Shown here: positions 33,931-45,450 of the stretch, piece by piece | Numbering within the stretch: position 1 is the stretch's first letter | How the letters are laid out: each line of letters begins with the position of its first letter | Source of the DNA: Henckelia pumila | Taxonomy: Eukaryota > Streptophyta > Magnoliopsida > Lamiales > Gesneriaceae | DNA length: 64,000 nucleotides | NCBI RefSeq assembly: GCF_033568475.1 | Contig: NC_133121.1 | Span: 169,323,716-169,387,715 of the forward strand | Direction of reading: 5' to 3' | Program-made: the position numbers and the translations under genes | Notes under the pieces: model-generated | Databases searched by the model: none | The model's input: only the letters and a program-made list of their open reading frames with translations | What the model was told of the DNA's origin: nothing

Positions 33931-35493
33931 ATGGTATCTCATCAACAAACACCACCTGAGGGGATTCCTCAGGGCCAAAACATTATCATTCACGCTGAGC
34001 AGTTTGAGGCATATATCCAGGGCATGATGCAGAAGATATTAGCGTCTGCAAGGCAACCACAATCAAAAGAAATAACAATGGAGGAAGAGGGGAACCAGGG
34101 CAATCCAGACCCTAATCCCAGAACTAGAGAGGGTGAAGAAGAGGAAAGTTCTTGGATGCACTCAGTGCATCCTTCTGTGGTGGATGAGTTTCACGAACTA
34201 AGGAGAAAGATATAGAAGTTGGAAGAAGAAAGTCCCAAAATGGCCTGGTCTATCAAGATTCCGGGTTGTCCTTTTTCACAGGAGGTGATAGAGGAGCCCT
34301 TGCCATCTCATTACAAGTCGGAAAAAATTTGGGAATACGATGGGAGCACTGATCCAGAGGAGCACTTGTCCCGGTTTGAGAATGTGGCTATGCTGCATTG
34401 CTATGGGGACAAGATTAAGTGCAAAGTCTTCTTAACCACTTTGGTGGATTCTTCCCAAAGGTGGTTTGAGAAATTGGAGCCGCAGAGTATTCGATCGTTC
34501 ACAGAATTCAAGCAAGTGTTCTTGCAGCACTTTAGCAGTAGCAAGAGGTATATGAAAACTGCCTATAGCCTATTTGAGGCGAGACATACAGGAGATGAGT
34601 CTTTAAAAACCTACATCAAAAGGTTCAATAATTATAAGACTGCTTTGGAGGTCCCGACCTGTGCCCAGGAGACCAAGATCACTGCCTTCACTCAAGGTCT
34701 TCGGGATGGGGAATTTTTCAAGTCACTAGTGAAAATAGCACCCCGGACTTTCGAGGATCTGTTAGCTCGGGCCGAGAAATACATTAATATGGAGGAAGCT
34801 CAGAGGAAGAAGAAGGAGGTAGCCCGGAGGGAAGGAAGTCAGGACAGGGAAAGAAACAGGGAGAGCCAAGATCCAATGGGACGATTATCTCGGTATTCTC
34901 CACACCGAGGAAGTCGAGATAGTTCTGTGTATGTATGTGAAGAGGGGGTTGAGGCTCGAAGTTTTGCCTCTAAGGAGAATCCACAAAAGTATTGTGCCCT
35001 TCATCGGGAAGGAGCGCATGATACCAGTGAATGTCGGGTACTGCAGCAGAAACAACAGAAGTCTTACGTCAGGGACGGCAGACCCATCCAAAAAAGGCCT
35101 CGGGGTCCACCTTGGATCCAAGGGACATATACATTGACCAATCCAGGGCCTAGCGCTTTTTCCCGGGAAGGGGATAAACCAGAGGTTAACATCAGGAAGA
35201 AGGATAGGAATCTAGGAGATGGGCCGGCCAAAGGTATTATTAACATGATATTGGGGGGATCTACTGATGGAGACTCAAACCGGGCTAGAAAGTCTTGGAG
35301 CCAGAGGGAGAGTTTGGGGGTGGAGGAAAGAAGACTAGGTTCAGGGCCAGTCATCACATTTGGACCTCAAGACCTGGAAGGAGTAAACTTGCCACACAAT
35401 GATGCCTTGCTTATACAAGCCCGGTTTGCTAACTATGATGTACGAAGGGTATTCGTAGACTCGATAAGCTCGGTGAATGTCATTTTTCAATAA
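33931..35493 (+). pseudogene. Element 2 gag and start of protease, broken
   Basis: An ATG at 33931 opens a frame interrupted by TAG at 34213, continues in the same frame to TAA at 35491 and then into protease. Gag landmarks are WEYDGSTDPEEHLSRFE, RWFEKL, FLQHFS and RAEKYINMEEA, then a knuckle-like CALHREGAH...C motif, all parallel to the gag of element 1. The start of protease reads VDSISS where an active aspartic protease has DSG or DTG, so the catalytic motif is damaged. In sense direction it would have encoded capsid protein. Confidence 0.9.
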
Positions 35494-38400
35494 GTATTCG
35501 AGCAGATGGATCTACAAGGGTATGAGTTGAGCCCGGTAAAAACAGCCTTATACGGATTCGCCGGGCACACCGTGCAACCTCAGGGGGAGGTGTTGCTTCC
35601 CATAACCTTAGGGTTGGGGGATGTGAAGAAGACGGTCATGAAAAGGTTCACGCTGGTTGAAGCACCCTCTTCCTACAACATCATCTTGGGGCGGCCGGCT
35701 ATGAATGCTTTCAGAGCCGTGGCCTCAGCTTATCATCAGAAGATTAAGTTTCCCGTGGGATATAAGGTGGGAGAAGTCAGAGGAGATCAGCCCTCTTCTC
35801 GAAAGTGTTATGCCGAGATGGTCAAAGTAGATTACAAGAGGGCGAGGCAGACCGGGAAGGAGGGAGGACAGGGAGGAAGGGAAGTTTGTTCGGTTGAGGA
35901 AGCTAAGGGCGAGTATGAAGAGGTGGAGCTGGTGCCCGGGCAAGAAGGGAAATCTGTTAAGATTGCTCGGGGCTTGGAGACGAATTTGGCCGAGCAATTG
36001 AAAAGATGCCTCATCCAGAACAGGGATGTGTTCGCCCGGTCTCAAGAAGATTTGATGGGAGTTTCATCTCATGTCGCAGAGCATAAACTCAACATCACCC
36101 CTGGGTCCAGGCCTGTGCTACAAAAGAAAAGACATTTCGGGACCGAGAAGAATAAAGTGATTGTTGAGCAGGTTCAGCAGCTATTACGGGCCTGACACAT
36201 CAAGGAGGTACAATTTCCTACCTGGCTGTCCAATGTAGTGCTAGTGCCGAAGGCTACAGGGAAGTGGCGGATGTGTATGGATTTTCGGGATCTAAATAAA
36301 GCTTGCCCCAAGGACTGTTATCCTTTACCCCGAATTGACCAGTTGGTGGATTCCACGTTTGGGTACAAAATGTTCTGCTTCATGGATGCATACCAGGGGT
36401 ATCATCAAAATCCTTTAGCCCAGGATGATCAGGACAAAGTCAGCTTTTTCACATCGGGAGGTACGTTTTGTTACGTGGTTATGCCATTTGGATTATAAAT
36501 GCAGGGGCCACGTATCAAAGGATGATGAACAAAGTGTTCCGGGAGCAAATGGGTCGAAATGTGGAGGTGTATGTGGATGAAATAATGGTGAAATCCAGGA
36601 CACAGGATTGTTTTATATCCGACCTGGAGGAAACTTTTGCCACAGTTCGGCAGTATGGGATCAAGTTGAACCCAACCAAGTACATATTTGGAGTAAAAAG
36701 TGGCAAATTTCTGGGGTTCATAGTGACCGAACGAGGGATATAAGTAAACCCAAAAAAGGTTAAAATGTTGCAGGAGATGCCTTCGCCAACATCAATCAAG
36801 GAGGTTCAACGGTTGACCGGGCAAATTACAACCCTGGCCCGGTTTATAGCCCGGTCAGCTCACCGTAGTTATCACTTTTTTCAAGTGTTGCACAATGCCT
36901 AGAGGTTTGGTTGGACTGAGAAGTGTGAGCAGGATTTTCAGGAATTGAAGGAGCATCTGGCTAGCTTGCCTATCTTAGTTAAGCCAGAGCCGGGGGAAAG
37001 GTTGTGGGTATATCTGTCCACTACGGAGCAGGCGGTCAGCACTGTTTTGATAAAAGAAGAAAATGGAGATCAGAGTCCTGTGTATTATGTCAGTCATGCT
37101 TTGTAGGGGTCGGAAGCTAGATATACGAAGATTGAGAAGATGTCTCTGGCTTTGGTAATAACAGCCCGGAAATTGAGACCTTATTTCTTGACTCACCCGA
37201 TAACTGTTCTTACTAACAGCCTTCTAGGGCGAGTCCTGACCCATCCAGATGCCTCAGGGAGGCTTGTGAAGTGGACGGTGGAATTGGGAGAATATGATAT
37301 TGAATACCAGCCTCGTAAGGCCATTAAAGCCCAGGACTTATCCGATTTTTTGACAGAGGTGGTCACGTTTGGTCAGGAAGAAGTATGGAGAGTGTTCGTA
37401 GACGGAGTCAGTAGTAGCGGAGGAAGTGGTATGGGGGTCATCTTGGTTTCACCCACCCAGGAGAAAATCAAAATAGCTGTGAAGTTAGATTTCCGGGCCT
37501 CCAACAACGAAGCTGAGTATGAAGCAGTAGTTGCTGGGATGAAACAGGCTCGGGAAGTCGGGGCAAGTCATATCATAATATACTCTGACTCACAATTGGT
37601 TGTCCAGCAGGTAAAAAAACCTTCTGTACCCGAGAAAAAAAATTGATGAAGTACTTAAAGGTAATTAAGGAGCTCGGGGCAGGTTTTTACTTGGAGCATA
37701 GAGTAGATTCCGCGGGAGGAAAATATGGAAGCAGATGCCTTGGCTAAGAGAGCAGTAGCTGGGAAAAATGATGATATGGAGTCTCTAATGCAAAGGGATA
37801 TGGTGGCTGCCATAGAAGCCTTGGAGCCAGTCTTCCGAGAAGATACATGGATGGCCCCGATAGTAAAGTACCTTAAAAGTGGGGATCTTTTGGCAGACAA
37901 AGGATGAGCTCAGGTAATGCGGAGACAAGCACCCCGATTTGCTCTCCTTGGTGGTATGCTATATAGGCGTTCCTATCAAGGCCCTTTGCTCAGATGCTTG
38001 AGGGAGGGGGAAACCGAGTATTTCTTAAGGGAAGTACACGAAAGATGTTGTGGAAACCATGGAGGGTCTATGAGTTTGGCTCTAAGGGTACTGATGTCAG
38101 GGTTCTGGTGGCCCACTTTGCAAGCCGATGCATCCAAAATGGCCCGATCTTGTGAAAGGTGTCAGAGGTTTGGCAACACAAAGCACAACCTTACAAGCAC
38201 CCTTAAGCCAGTATGGACTTCGTGCCCCTTTGATCAATGGGGTCTGGACATAGTGGACCCTTTCCCGCAAGCCCAGGCTCAGAAGAAATTTTTACTGGTA
38301 GCAGTGGATTATTTTTCTAAATGGGTGGAGGTGGAGCCTCTGGCAAAAATAACAGAAGGAGAGGTGATGAAGTTTTTGTGGAAAAATATAGTGTGCCGGT

Positions 38401-39068
38401 TTGGGCTCCCAAGGAAGTTGGTTTCGGACAATGGTATACAATTCCAGTGACAGAAGTTGGCAGATTGGTGTGCAGAGATGGGCATCAGACATACCTTTAC
38501 TTCAATGGCCTATCCTCAAAGTAATGGCCAAACGGAGGTAACCAACCGTACTATTGTTCGATCTTTGCAGGCTCGGCTGTATGGAATGGGAAAAGACTGG
38601 GTAGAGGAGATCCCGAGTGTGTTGTGGGCTTATCGTACCACTCCTTATACCGCCACGCAAGAATCACCCTTTAGCCTGGTATACGGCTATGAGGCTATTC
38701 TACCAGTAGAGATTGGACAACCCTCAGCTCGAGTTATGGCGTATAAGAGTACAGAGGAAGGATCCCGATCGCAAGAGTTAGATCTAATTGAAGAACGAAG
38801 GGAGAAAGAAGCTCAAAGAATAGAGGTCTATCGAGCCCGAGTGATGAGAGCTTACAACCGAAAAGTTAAGCCCCAGAAATTTTAAGAAGGAGAGTTTGTG
38901 CTGAAGAGGGTTAATCCAATAGGGGAAGTGGGGAAATTAGATGCCTGATGGGAAGGACCCTATTAGCTCATACGAAGGGTGGCTATCAACTCTTGGTACC
39001 TAGAAGATGATCAGGGACGTTTGCTCAAACGACCCTGGAATGCAGTACATCTGATAAAATATTTTGCT
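35494..39068 (+). pseudogene. Element 2 pol (protease, RT, RNase H, aRH, integrase), broken
   Basis: Domain order: rest of protease (35506-36195, IILGRPAMN), RT (36238-36743, MDFRDLNKACPKD), first RNase H, second RNase H (37140-37646, VFVDGVSSSGG and YSDSQLVV), integrase (37917-38885, SERCQ-like CxxC finger, SDNG, NGQTEVTNR). Lesions: TGA at 36193, a 1-nt frameshift near 36495, TAA at 36741, TAG at 36901, TAG at 37105, a frameshift near 37610-37650, TGA at 37905, TGA at 38448, TAA at 38883, TGA at 38946. The RT box reads YVDE rather than YVDD. The first RNase H again lacks its Asp (VYLSTT). Many stops look like CAG/CAA/CGA to TAG/TAA/TGA changes. It cannot make enzyme. Confidence 0.93.
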
Positions 39069-39131
39069 TAATTGTTGTAATTAATGATTATTAATGAAAG
39101 TATTTATTCATTCAAGAAAATTTTTCTTACG

Positions 39132-39385
39132 AAGCCCGGGAGGTTCCATGCCCCGACACCTATTTAAGCCCAAGGCATTTATAAGCCATTGGCACTCTAT
39201 AAGCCCGGGAGGTTCCATGCCCCGATACCTATTTAAGCCCAAGACATTTATAAGCCCTTGGCACTCTATAAGCCCGGGAGGTTCCATGCCCCGGCACCTA
39301 TTTAAGCCCAAGCCATTTATAAACCCTTGGCCCTATATAGGCCCTGGAGATTCCACGCCCCGGCACCTATTCATGCTCAAGGCAT
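39132..39385 (+). repeat. 69-bp tandem repeat downstream of element 2 pol
   Basis: About 3.7 copies of a 69-bp unit starting aagcccgggaggttccatgc, at 39132, 39201, 39270 and about 39339, diverging toward the end. The period is 23 codons, which creates a repetitive spurious ORF on either strand. Tat elements are known to carry variable tandem repeats in this 3' region. Confidence 0.9.
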
Positions 39386-39533
39386 CCTAAACCTTGACAT
39401 CAACATGTTATTTATACTTGGACTTTAAACATTAAAGAGAAGTTGAAGAAGAATACAAAAATTAAGAAAATTAGTTTGCATAGAAGGGAAATTACAAGGT
39501 GAGGGGCTTCTATGGCCCAGCTACAGACATTTC
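39386..39533. other. Gap between tandem repeat and antisense pseudogene
   Basis: Non-coding stretch of about 150 bp in element 2 where the convergent transcripts would end. Confidence 0.6.
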
Positions 39534-41870
39534 CTATACTATGGGGTCATGAGGGGCATCCCCAACCTCAGGCGTTGGGGTCTTGGTTGGCTGAGAGGCT
39601 GTTGTTCCGGATGGGGCCGCTGGGCCTGGGAGAGAATCAATGGATTTATCCAAATCCAGGAATTCCTTTTGCTCAACAGACCAATGCCCGGCTTCTTCAA
39701 ACTGATCCCGACATTTATAAAAGCCAGTCTGGAAGAAAGCGTAGGATTTGTCCACCACAACATCTTGGAATTCTGCCGATATAAGTAAAGAGGCCTTGAG
39801 TTCCTCTTCATACTTTAAGCGGGTTTCCAGGGCTGATACCGCTTTTTCAGCCTTATCCCTGGCCGCTGCCACCTCGGCCCGAGCTTCTGCAGCTTCATGT
39901 TGGGCCGCCTCCAAATGAGTGGTGACTGCTGTGAGGAGATCTTGGCTTTGACCTGCAGCAGCATGAGATTGGGCAAGATCTGCCTGGGCAGAGTGCAGAT
40001 CTTTATCAACCGCATCCAAGGAAGATCGAAGGCTTGACACCACCTGGTCGTGAGTCTGCCTCGTCATTTCCAGCTCTTGCTCTAGCTTCTTTTTTAGCTC
40101 CACAACAGCCCGACATCTCTCTGCCTCTATGTGTGCTCGGTCTATCTCGATCCAGCCAAACCGGGTCTCATCCTCATAGTTGTCCACCAACATATGCAGT
40201 CCCTGGAAACACAAGTGTTAGGAAGGAAAAGAGGAATACCATTAAAGCCATAAAAATTAGAATTACGAATATAATCCGGTTGGTGCCCTTGAAGTACTTG
40301 ACATTCGGGCCTTGATGGTATAGATGGTTCTGCTCCACAGAGGTTAGGAGGTCCTTCAATATCCGTACTCCCCGATCGGAGGCCTCAGCCTGAAATATAT
40401 TCTCCCTGGCACCCAGAGGACTAGAGCCTTGTGCAGCTTGGTAAAATGGTGTCAGGGGTCGGAAAGAAGGAGAAAGAGGAGCCGCCTCTTCGGGGTCACT
40501 TATAATGACCATGTCTGGTTCCTCCATAGCTTTCCTTTTACGGAACAGGAGGGATGAGGGTTCAGCAACGGGGGATGCAGACTCATCATCTGGCCCAATT
40601 TCCAAGGAAGGAAGCACGGGGGCACGACAAAAGGCTGGAGGGCGGAAATAACGGGACCAGTTATGGAGGAGGGATGCTCTCGGGCCCGGCTCTTTTGTGC
40701 CCGGCGTTCCTCAGCTAGTTGGAGGGCTCTTGCTTTCTTGGCCGCCTTCGCAGCTTGAGCTTCTTCTTTTTGTTGAGCAGCCGCCTTCTCGGCTGCTCGT
40801 TTTTCAGCAAAGGCCTGCTTCATCAGTCGAGATTTTTTCTTTTTTCTTTGGGGGGCTGGTTCTTCTGTACAAGAAATAGTGAGAGTTGTGTATCAGTAAT
40901 AGCATATAAAGAATTACAAGTGCACAATGGCAATAAAGCATACCAGGAGCCGGGCCCGGGGCCTCGTACTCATCAATTATCCGGTCCACCGGATCAATTA
41001 CCCAGGCGCCCATCCCATAAGCAATCAAACTTTCTCTCCAGGAGAGGGGCTGAGGGAAACTTCTGGTTTTCCACCAGTTCTTGGGAGCGGAGATATGGTT
41101 CTTCAAGCTTATAATTCCTAGGGAGTTCGGGCTGGGGTGGAAGGGCTGTCAAGAATTGGGTAGGTCTTGTTCGGGCCGAAGGTAGCTGAATATAAAAGAA
41201 TCTCTCTTTTCATCCCTTCCAAGAGGAGGGGTGTCGTCTAGGAAACGAGCGTTTTTCCGGGCATTCAAAGAGAAGGCCATCTCGGTAAAACGACACACAA
41301 AGTAGTAGTGGAAAACAAGAGGGGTGATGGCCAAGTTGTGTGTCTTGAAAAGAACGTAGGTGGTGGCCATCATTCGGAAGGCATTCAGATGAAATTGGTT
41401 CAGGGTTACCTTATAAAAAGTGGCAACCTTATAGTAAAAAGGGTGAACTAGGAAAAGGAGCCCATTCCTGAGTTGCTCCTTAAAAAAGGTGTAAAACCCT
41501 CATGAGGTTGATCAACCCTGCCCAGGGGGCCGGGGATAAGGATGGAATACAAGGGAGGGATGTTACCCATGACCCAAAGCTCTTCTATGGACTCCAGGCG
41601 AAGGGTGCTTGTGAACTGGGAAAACCAAAGACCCTCAGGGTTTGGTTTGGAGAAGGCTGTAAGGGAGGTAGGCTGGGTAACCTTAGTCTTACCTTTATCC
41701 TTAGAAGTCCTAACTTGGGATTTCTGGGGACGGGAGGAAGAAGGAGCTACTGCCACCACTTGGGCAGAGGAAGTAACAGAGGGAGGAGAATCATGGCGCA
41801 GGGCCGCAGACTCTACATTGGAGGAACCACGGGCATTGGCACCAGAAGTCGAGGATGCGGATTCCGACAT
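39534..41870 (-). pseudogene. Antisense gene of element 2, broken Transposase_28-like plus coiled-coil
   Basis: Minus-strand gene between pol and the 3' LTR. It opens with an ATG at 41870 (MSESASSTSG), a Ser-rich start, then SIEELWVMG and DQPHEGFT. A one-base frameshift near 41490 shifts it into the frame with GLLFLVHPFY, FHLNAFRMMATTY and PLVFHYYFVCRF, the Transposase_28-like core. A stop lies at 41149. Introns are visible at 40865-40943 (GTATGC...TACAG) and 40203-40266 (GTAATT...TCCAG), both keeping frame. A Lys/Ala-rich helix follows, another frameshift lies near 40640, and the last exon (40202-39534) is a long coiled coil rich in EAAEARAEVAAARDKAE-like heptads. It has the same layout as the element 1 gene. 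Function unknown and no longer encoded intact. Confidence 0.8.
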
Positions 41871-42353
41871 TTTTTGAATGAGAAAAGGTAAAAGAAGGGG
41901 AAATATAGTAGAGGATAAGGGGAAAACTTACAGGAAAAGGAGTAGATGGGAGAAAAAGCAGGAGAGGCTTGCCGGATTTGCAGAATCGCCGGAGAAGGAG
42001 CACTGGAGAGTTGCAGAGGAAATAAGGGTGCCGGAAGAGAAGAAAGTAAATCAGGGAATGGGAAAAGGAAGGTGTTGAAATTAAATCAAGGCCATGGATT
42101 TAAAGATGATCGGATGGTGGGGGTGAGTCTAGGAAGATGGACCGGGCAGGGTAATGATGATACAGACAATTGAAAGGACAGGTAAGGTGTACTGACCCTT
42201 ACCCGTCACTTCAACTTCTAGGGTTGACGTCAGCCCTAGCATATTTTTGAAATTTGAAAAATATATTTCTCCCGCCCATTGAGATAGAGGCATCAGGACT
42301 ATTTTTCGGGACAGCGAGCAGGGCTCTAGCCCGACTATTTTAGGGATGAGTGG
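41871..42353. other. Element 2 3' untranslated region up to the 3' LTR
   Basis: Contains the likely promoter side of the antisense gene and, at 42296-42353, a copy of the ggacagcgagcagggctcta...agtgg block that also lies inside both LTRs. The purine-rich tagggatgagtgg abutting the LTR at 42354 is the probable polypurine tract. Confidence 0.65.
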
Positions 42354-43069
42354 TGATACCCCGTGAAGTCAGGGATATCAGGGCTAGGGAAAGGCAAGAG
42401 CGTTAGGGTTGCTAGCCAGGACAGCGAGCAAGGCTCTAGCCCGACTATTTTAGGGAGGAGTGATGATACCCCGGGAAGTCAGGGGTATCAGGCTATGGAA
42501 AAGCAAGGGTAGCAGGGTTTGATAAAGTCGGACTAGTAGCTCAGAGACAAGGGAGTAGCTCATCCCGGATGGATGCGTGAGGCCGAAAATACCAAGTCTT
42601 CATGACTTGGGCAACACCCATTTCTCAAGAGCATGATCCCCACGATTGCCATAACCCCGAGCCTTCCGGCTTGATCGTGCGTGACAGGGAAACGTGTGCA
42701 ACTCTTGCACCCACGACCCAGATCGTGGCCACTACCCTGGAAATGCGGAGTAATTCTCTCACTCCAAGGTCTATAAATACCTTGCTACAGGTATCCGTAT
42801 AGGTAGGTTCATCAAAAATCCCAAAATCACTATACGCATTTTTCATAAAAAGCCCACTCTATTTCTAAGTCTGACTTATGCATCGAAATGGCCCCGCCGA
42901 AAAACCTTCCGGCGTTCCACTAACGTGCTTTTATTTCCTTTCTCCTGTGTGCAGATCATCTTGGTCAGGGAAGGACAGCTTACATACCATCCTTACCAGC
43001 CCGGTCGCCTCGTCAGGCCTACCTCGCTACCCTCATAGCCCGGGAACTCGTTTTAGCGAAACATCATCA
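42354..43069 (+). repeat. Element 2 3' LTR with internal 110-bp duplication
   Basis: The unit starts at 42354 and repeats at 42464, as in the 5' LTR. It ends ACATCATCA. Confidence 0.9.
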
Positions 43070-43074
43070 TCTAT
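43070..43074. repeat. Target-site duplication of element 2, right (TCTAT)
   Basis: Matches 33169-33173 exactly. Confidence 0.9.
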
Positions 43075-43086
43075 CTTATTAAAGTT

Positions 43087-43111
43087 GAGGGGTTGGTATG
43101 ACCAACCCCTC
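43087..43111. repeat. Perfect 11-bp inverted repeat (hairpin)
   Basis: gaggggttggt, loop atg, accaacccctc. It lies 13 bp beyond the target duplication of element 2. Could be the tip of an old MITE. No run of T suggests a pol III terminator. Confidence 0.6.
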
Positions 43112-43268
43112 CTTAATTAGCCCTTTAGCATATATTTAACTAAAATAGTGTCATTTTATTTTGTTTATTAATAACTACTTATTTACGAGAATGTTATTCT
43201 CATAATATTTTTTTTGTTCTTTATTAATATTTATTTCAAAAATGTTATTTTTTTATTTCACTATTTAT

Positions 43269-43655
43269 CAATGCTCTAAAAAGCGTTAGGCGATAGGCGG
43301 GAGGCGACCCACCGCTTAGGCAAGGTCTAGGCATTTTTTTTAAACCTAAAAGATAAATATCTTGGATATTTATGAGTTTTAATATAAAATATAATTTTTA
43401 TGTCATATGTTTTTTTATTTTTTGTATGACATTTTTCGTTTCTCTGCTTTTCTTCCGCCTTTTCTTTTCTTTTGTTTTTATTTCTATCTCTCTCGTTCTG
43501 AGCCCATAATTTTCTTTTAAGTTTTAATTCTTTTTTTTATAATAACTTGACCGCCTAGGTAGAAAGCGCCTAGGCGACGCGAGACAGTTAAGCGGGCGAA
43601 ACCTCTAACTACTAAACAGCTTAGACGAGCCTAAGCGGAGATTTTTAGAACACTG
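43269..43655. mobile_element. hAT-type MITE with CGCCTAGGCG-rich ends
   Basis: Left end CAATGCTCTAAAAA pairs with right end TTTTTAGAACACTG. Flanks ctatttat (43261-43268) and ttatttat (43656-43663) form an 8-bp duplication with one mismatch. The subterminal regions hold taggcg/cgcctagg words and the centre is AT-rich and non-coding. It lies about 0.5 kb upstream of the ROH1-like gene and belongs with the element at 61997-62620. Confidence 0.85.
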
Positions 43656-43663
43656 TTATTTAT

Positions 43664-44164
43664 TATTATTATTTATTATTTTCAGTTAAAAATTAGTAGA
43701 TAGAAAACATTCAAATCGTGCGTCGAGATATTACTATATAATTAAATTTAAATTTAAAAAAGGAAAGGTGTAAAAGCGAAGCGTGTTGGCTCGGTGTTTG
43801 TGGCGCGTAAATGAATGAGCGGGCCATACCCCTTCCTTCCTTTTCACTTGTTTTACTGCTCAGATCAGAATTCTCGCAATCAAAATTACATCGCTGAATC
43901 ATTCTTCTTCTTCTTTCCCCCAACAAAACAATAATCCCCAATTACGCGCTCCATATCGCTCTCAATATAACCCTCTTTTTCTTCCCTTAAATTTCATCTC
44001 TTCTTCCTCCAGACTCACTGCTCACTGTTTTCTGGGGACATTTCTTGAAATTTATCCTTGTTTCGGCTGTTTTGTTTCTGGGTTTCGCTTATCTTTTGTT
44101 CCTCAATTGACCCTCGATCGAATTTTCTTGAACCATTTCTTTTTCTTTGATGTAAATTTGAGAT
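43664..44164 (+). promoter_or_regulatory. Promoter and 5'UTR region of the ROH1-like gene
   Basis: The 300 bp before the ATG are rich in CTTCTTCTTTC-like words, typical of plant 5'UTRs. The TATA box and start site cannot be fixed: a tatataattaa word near 43734 is a candidate. The hAT-type MITE ends at the upstream edge of this interval. Confidence 0.5.
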
Positions 44165-45331
44165 ATGCCAGCTACAGATTTCCATCTACCATCGTCTTCA
44201 AGCTTTGGATTCCCGATTTCCAGCAGAAAACGTGATCAAATCCACTCCATGGAGTCTCCCAATGAATCCACCGGTCAGGAAATCGAATTGGAAGCTTTCC
44301 AAAGGCAGGTGGCCGAAAGATTCCATGATTTAGCTTCATCGGACTCGGATGAACTGCTTTCGATCCCGTGGATTCGGAAGCTTTTGGACACTTTCCTCTG
44401 TTGCCAAGAGGATTTCAGAGTCATTGTGTTTAAAAGCAAGAGCCAGTTGAATAAGCCCCCCATGGACAAGTACATTTCGGACTATTTCGAGAGGAGTGTC
44501 AAGGCTTTAGATGTGTGTAACGCGATTCGCGATGGGATCGAACGGATCAGGCAGTGGCAGAAGCAATTGGAGATCGTTTTGTGTGCTTTGGACAGCCAGA
44601 GAACCATAGGGGAGGGCCAGTTTCGCCGTGCCAAGAAGGCGTTGATCGATTTGGCTATCGGAATGCTCGATGAGAAGGAGTCTAGCTCCAGTGTTGCGCA
44701 TAGGAATCGGTCGTTTGTGCGCAACAATGCGCATAGGGAGCTGAGATCTTTGACCCATTTTAGATCACTTTCTTGGAGTGTTTCGAGGACTTGGTCGGCT
44801 GCCAGGCAGATTCAAGCAATTGGGAGCAACTTGGTAGCTCCAAAGACTAATGAGATTATTTCCACAAACAGGTTGAATGTGGCTGTTTTCACCATGAGTC
44901 ATGTGTTGTTGTTTGTGACGTGGGCACTCGTAGCCGCTATCCCGTGCCAAGATCGCGGCCTTCAGATTCACCTCTCGGTCACGAGGCAGTTCGTTTGGGC
45001 CGCCCCAATCCTTTCGCTACACGAGAGGATCTTGGAGGAATCCAAGAGACGGGACCGGAGAAACTCTTGCGGGTTGTTGAAGGAGATTCATGGAATCGAA
45101 AAGTGTGCTAGGCATATGAACGAATTAACCGACTCCGTCCACTTCCCGTTGACAGAGCAAAAAGAAGCCGAAGTGAAGGAAAGGGTTCAAGAATTGGCTC
45201 TAGTTCACGAAGCTATAAAGGACGGACTGGATCCGTTGGAACGCGAAGTTAGGCAAGTGTTCCATAGGATCGTGCGGTGCAGGACCGAGGGGCTCGACTC
45301 CTTCGGGCTTGCGAATAGTCATAGTAGATGA
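44165..45331 (+). CDS. ROH1-like: ROH1/BYPASS1-family protein (DUF793), single exon
   Basis: A 388-aa protein starting MPATDFH, the N-terminus seen in this plant family, followed by a second Met at residue 29 (MESPNE). The family motifs [46 protein letters not shown] and [13 protein letters not shown] are in the usual order. A hydrophobic stretch at 238-261 ([20 protein letters not shown]) may be a membrane segment. The C-terminus has a helical [14 protein letters not shown] region and ends in a Ser-rich tail. Arabidopsis ROH1 interacts with EXO70 exocyst subunits and affects polarised secretion, and BYPASS1 limits a root-derived mobile signal; which role applies here is inference. Intronless genes are typical of this family. 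No lesion seen. It is the only host gene in the window that appears complete. Confidence 0.92.
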   Translation: MPATDFHLPSSSSFGFPISSRKRDQIHSMESPNESTGQEIELEAFQRQVAERFHDLASSDSDELLSIPWIRKLLDTFLCCQEDFRVIVFKSKSQLNKPPMDKYISDYFERSVKALDVCNAIRDGIERIRQWQKQLEIVLCALDSQRTIGEGQFRRAKKALIDLAIGMLDEKESSSSVAHRNRSFVRNNAHRELRSLTHFRSLSWSVSRTWSAARQIQAIGSNLVAPKTNEIISTNRLNVAVFTMSHVLLFVTWALVAAIPCQDRGLQIHLSVTRQFVWAAPILSLHERILEESKRRDRRNSCGLLKEIHGIEKCARHMNELTDSVHFPLTEQKEAEVKERVQELALVHEAIKDGLDPLEREVRQVFHRIVRCRTEGLDSFGLANSHSR

Positions 45332-45450
45332 ATTTGATCCTAAAGTTTGGTTTTCTTGGATTGGATATAGGGAAAAGGAAATAATGCGAGGGAATAAAAG
45401 GTGGTTTACAATTTTGTAAAGAAATTAGGCTAAAGAGATTGGACTTTCTG
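45332..45450 (+). terminator. 3'UTR and polyadenylation signal of the ROH1-like gene
   Basis: AATAAA at 45393-45398, about 60 bp after the stop, within the normal plant range. Confidence 0.6.

Larger units (their letters stand above)
33174..43069 (+). mobile_element. Element 2: decayed Tat-lineage Ty3/gypsy LTR retrotransposon
   Basis: A 9.9-kb element with LTRs of 717 and 716 bp (TGATACC...CATCATCA) and a perfect TCTAT duplication. Order: 5' LTR, TGGCGCC primer site, gag, pr, rt, rh, arh, int, a 69-bp tandem repeat, an antisense gene, purine tract, 3' LTR. The plan is that of element 1 in the opposite orientation, but the sequences are clearly diverged. I counted about 39 LTR differences (about 5%), and pol carries about ten stops and frameshifts, so it is an old, defective copy. 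Confidence 0.95.

Noticed and set aside
39132-39385. CRISPR-like regular repeats
   Set aside because: Contiguous tandem units without unique spacers, in a plant retrotransposon.
39094-39390. 98-aa ORF with a repeated GGSMPRHLFKPK-type unit
   Set aside because: By-product of the 69-bp tandem repeat whose period is a multiple of three; also open on the other strand.
41502-41891. Plus-strand ORFs of 111-129 aa over the antisense gene of element 2
   Set aside because: Shadow of the minus-strand frame; the sense side of this part of Tat elements has no known gene here, and no motif was seen.
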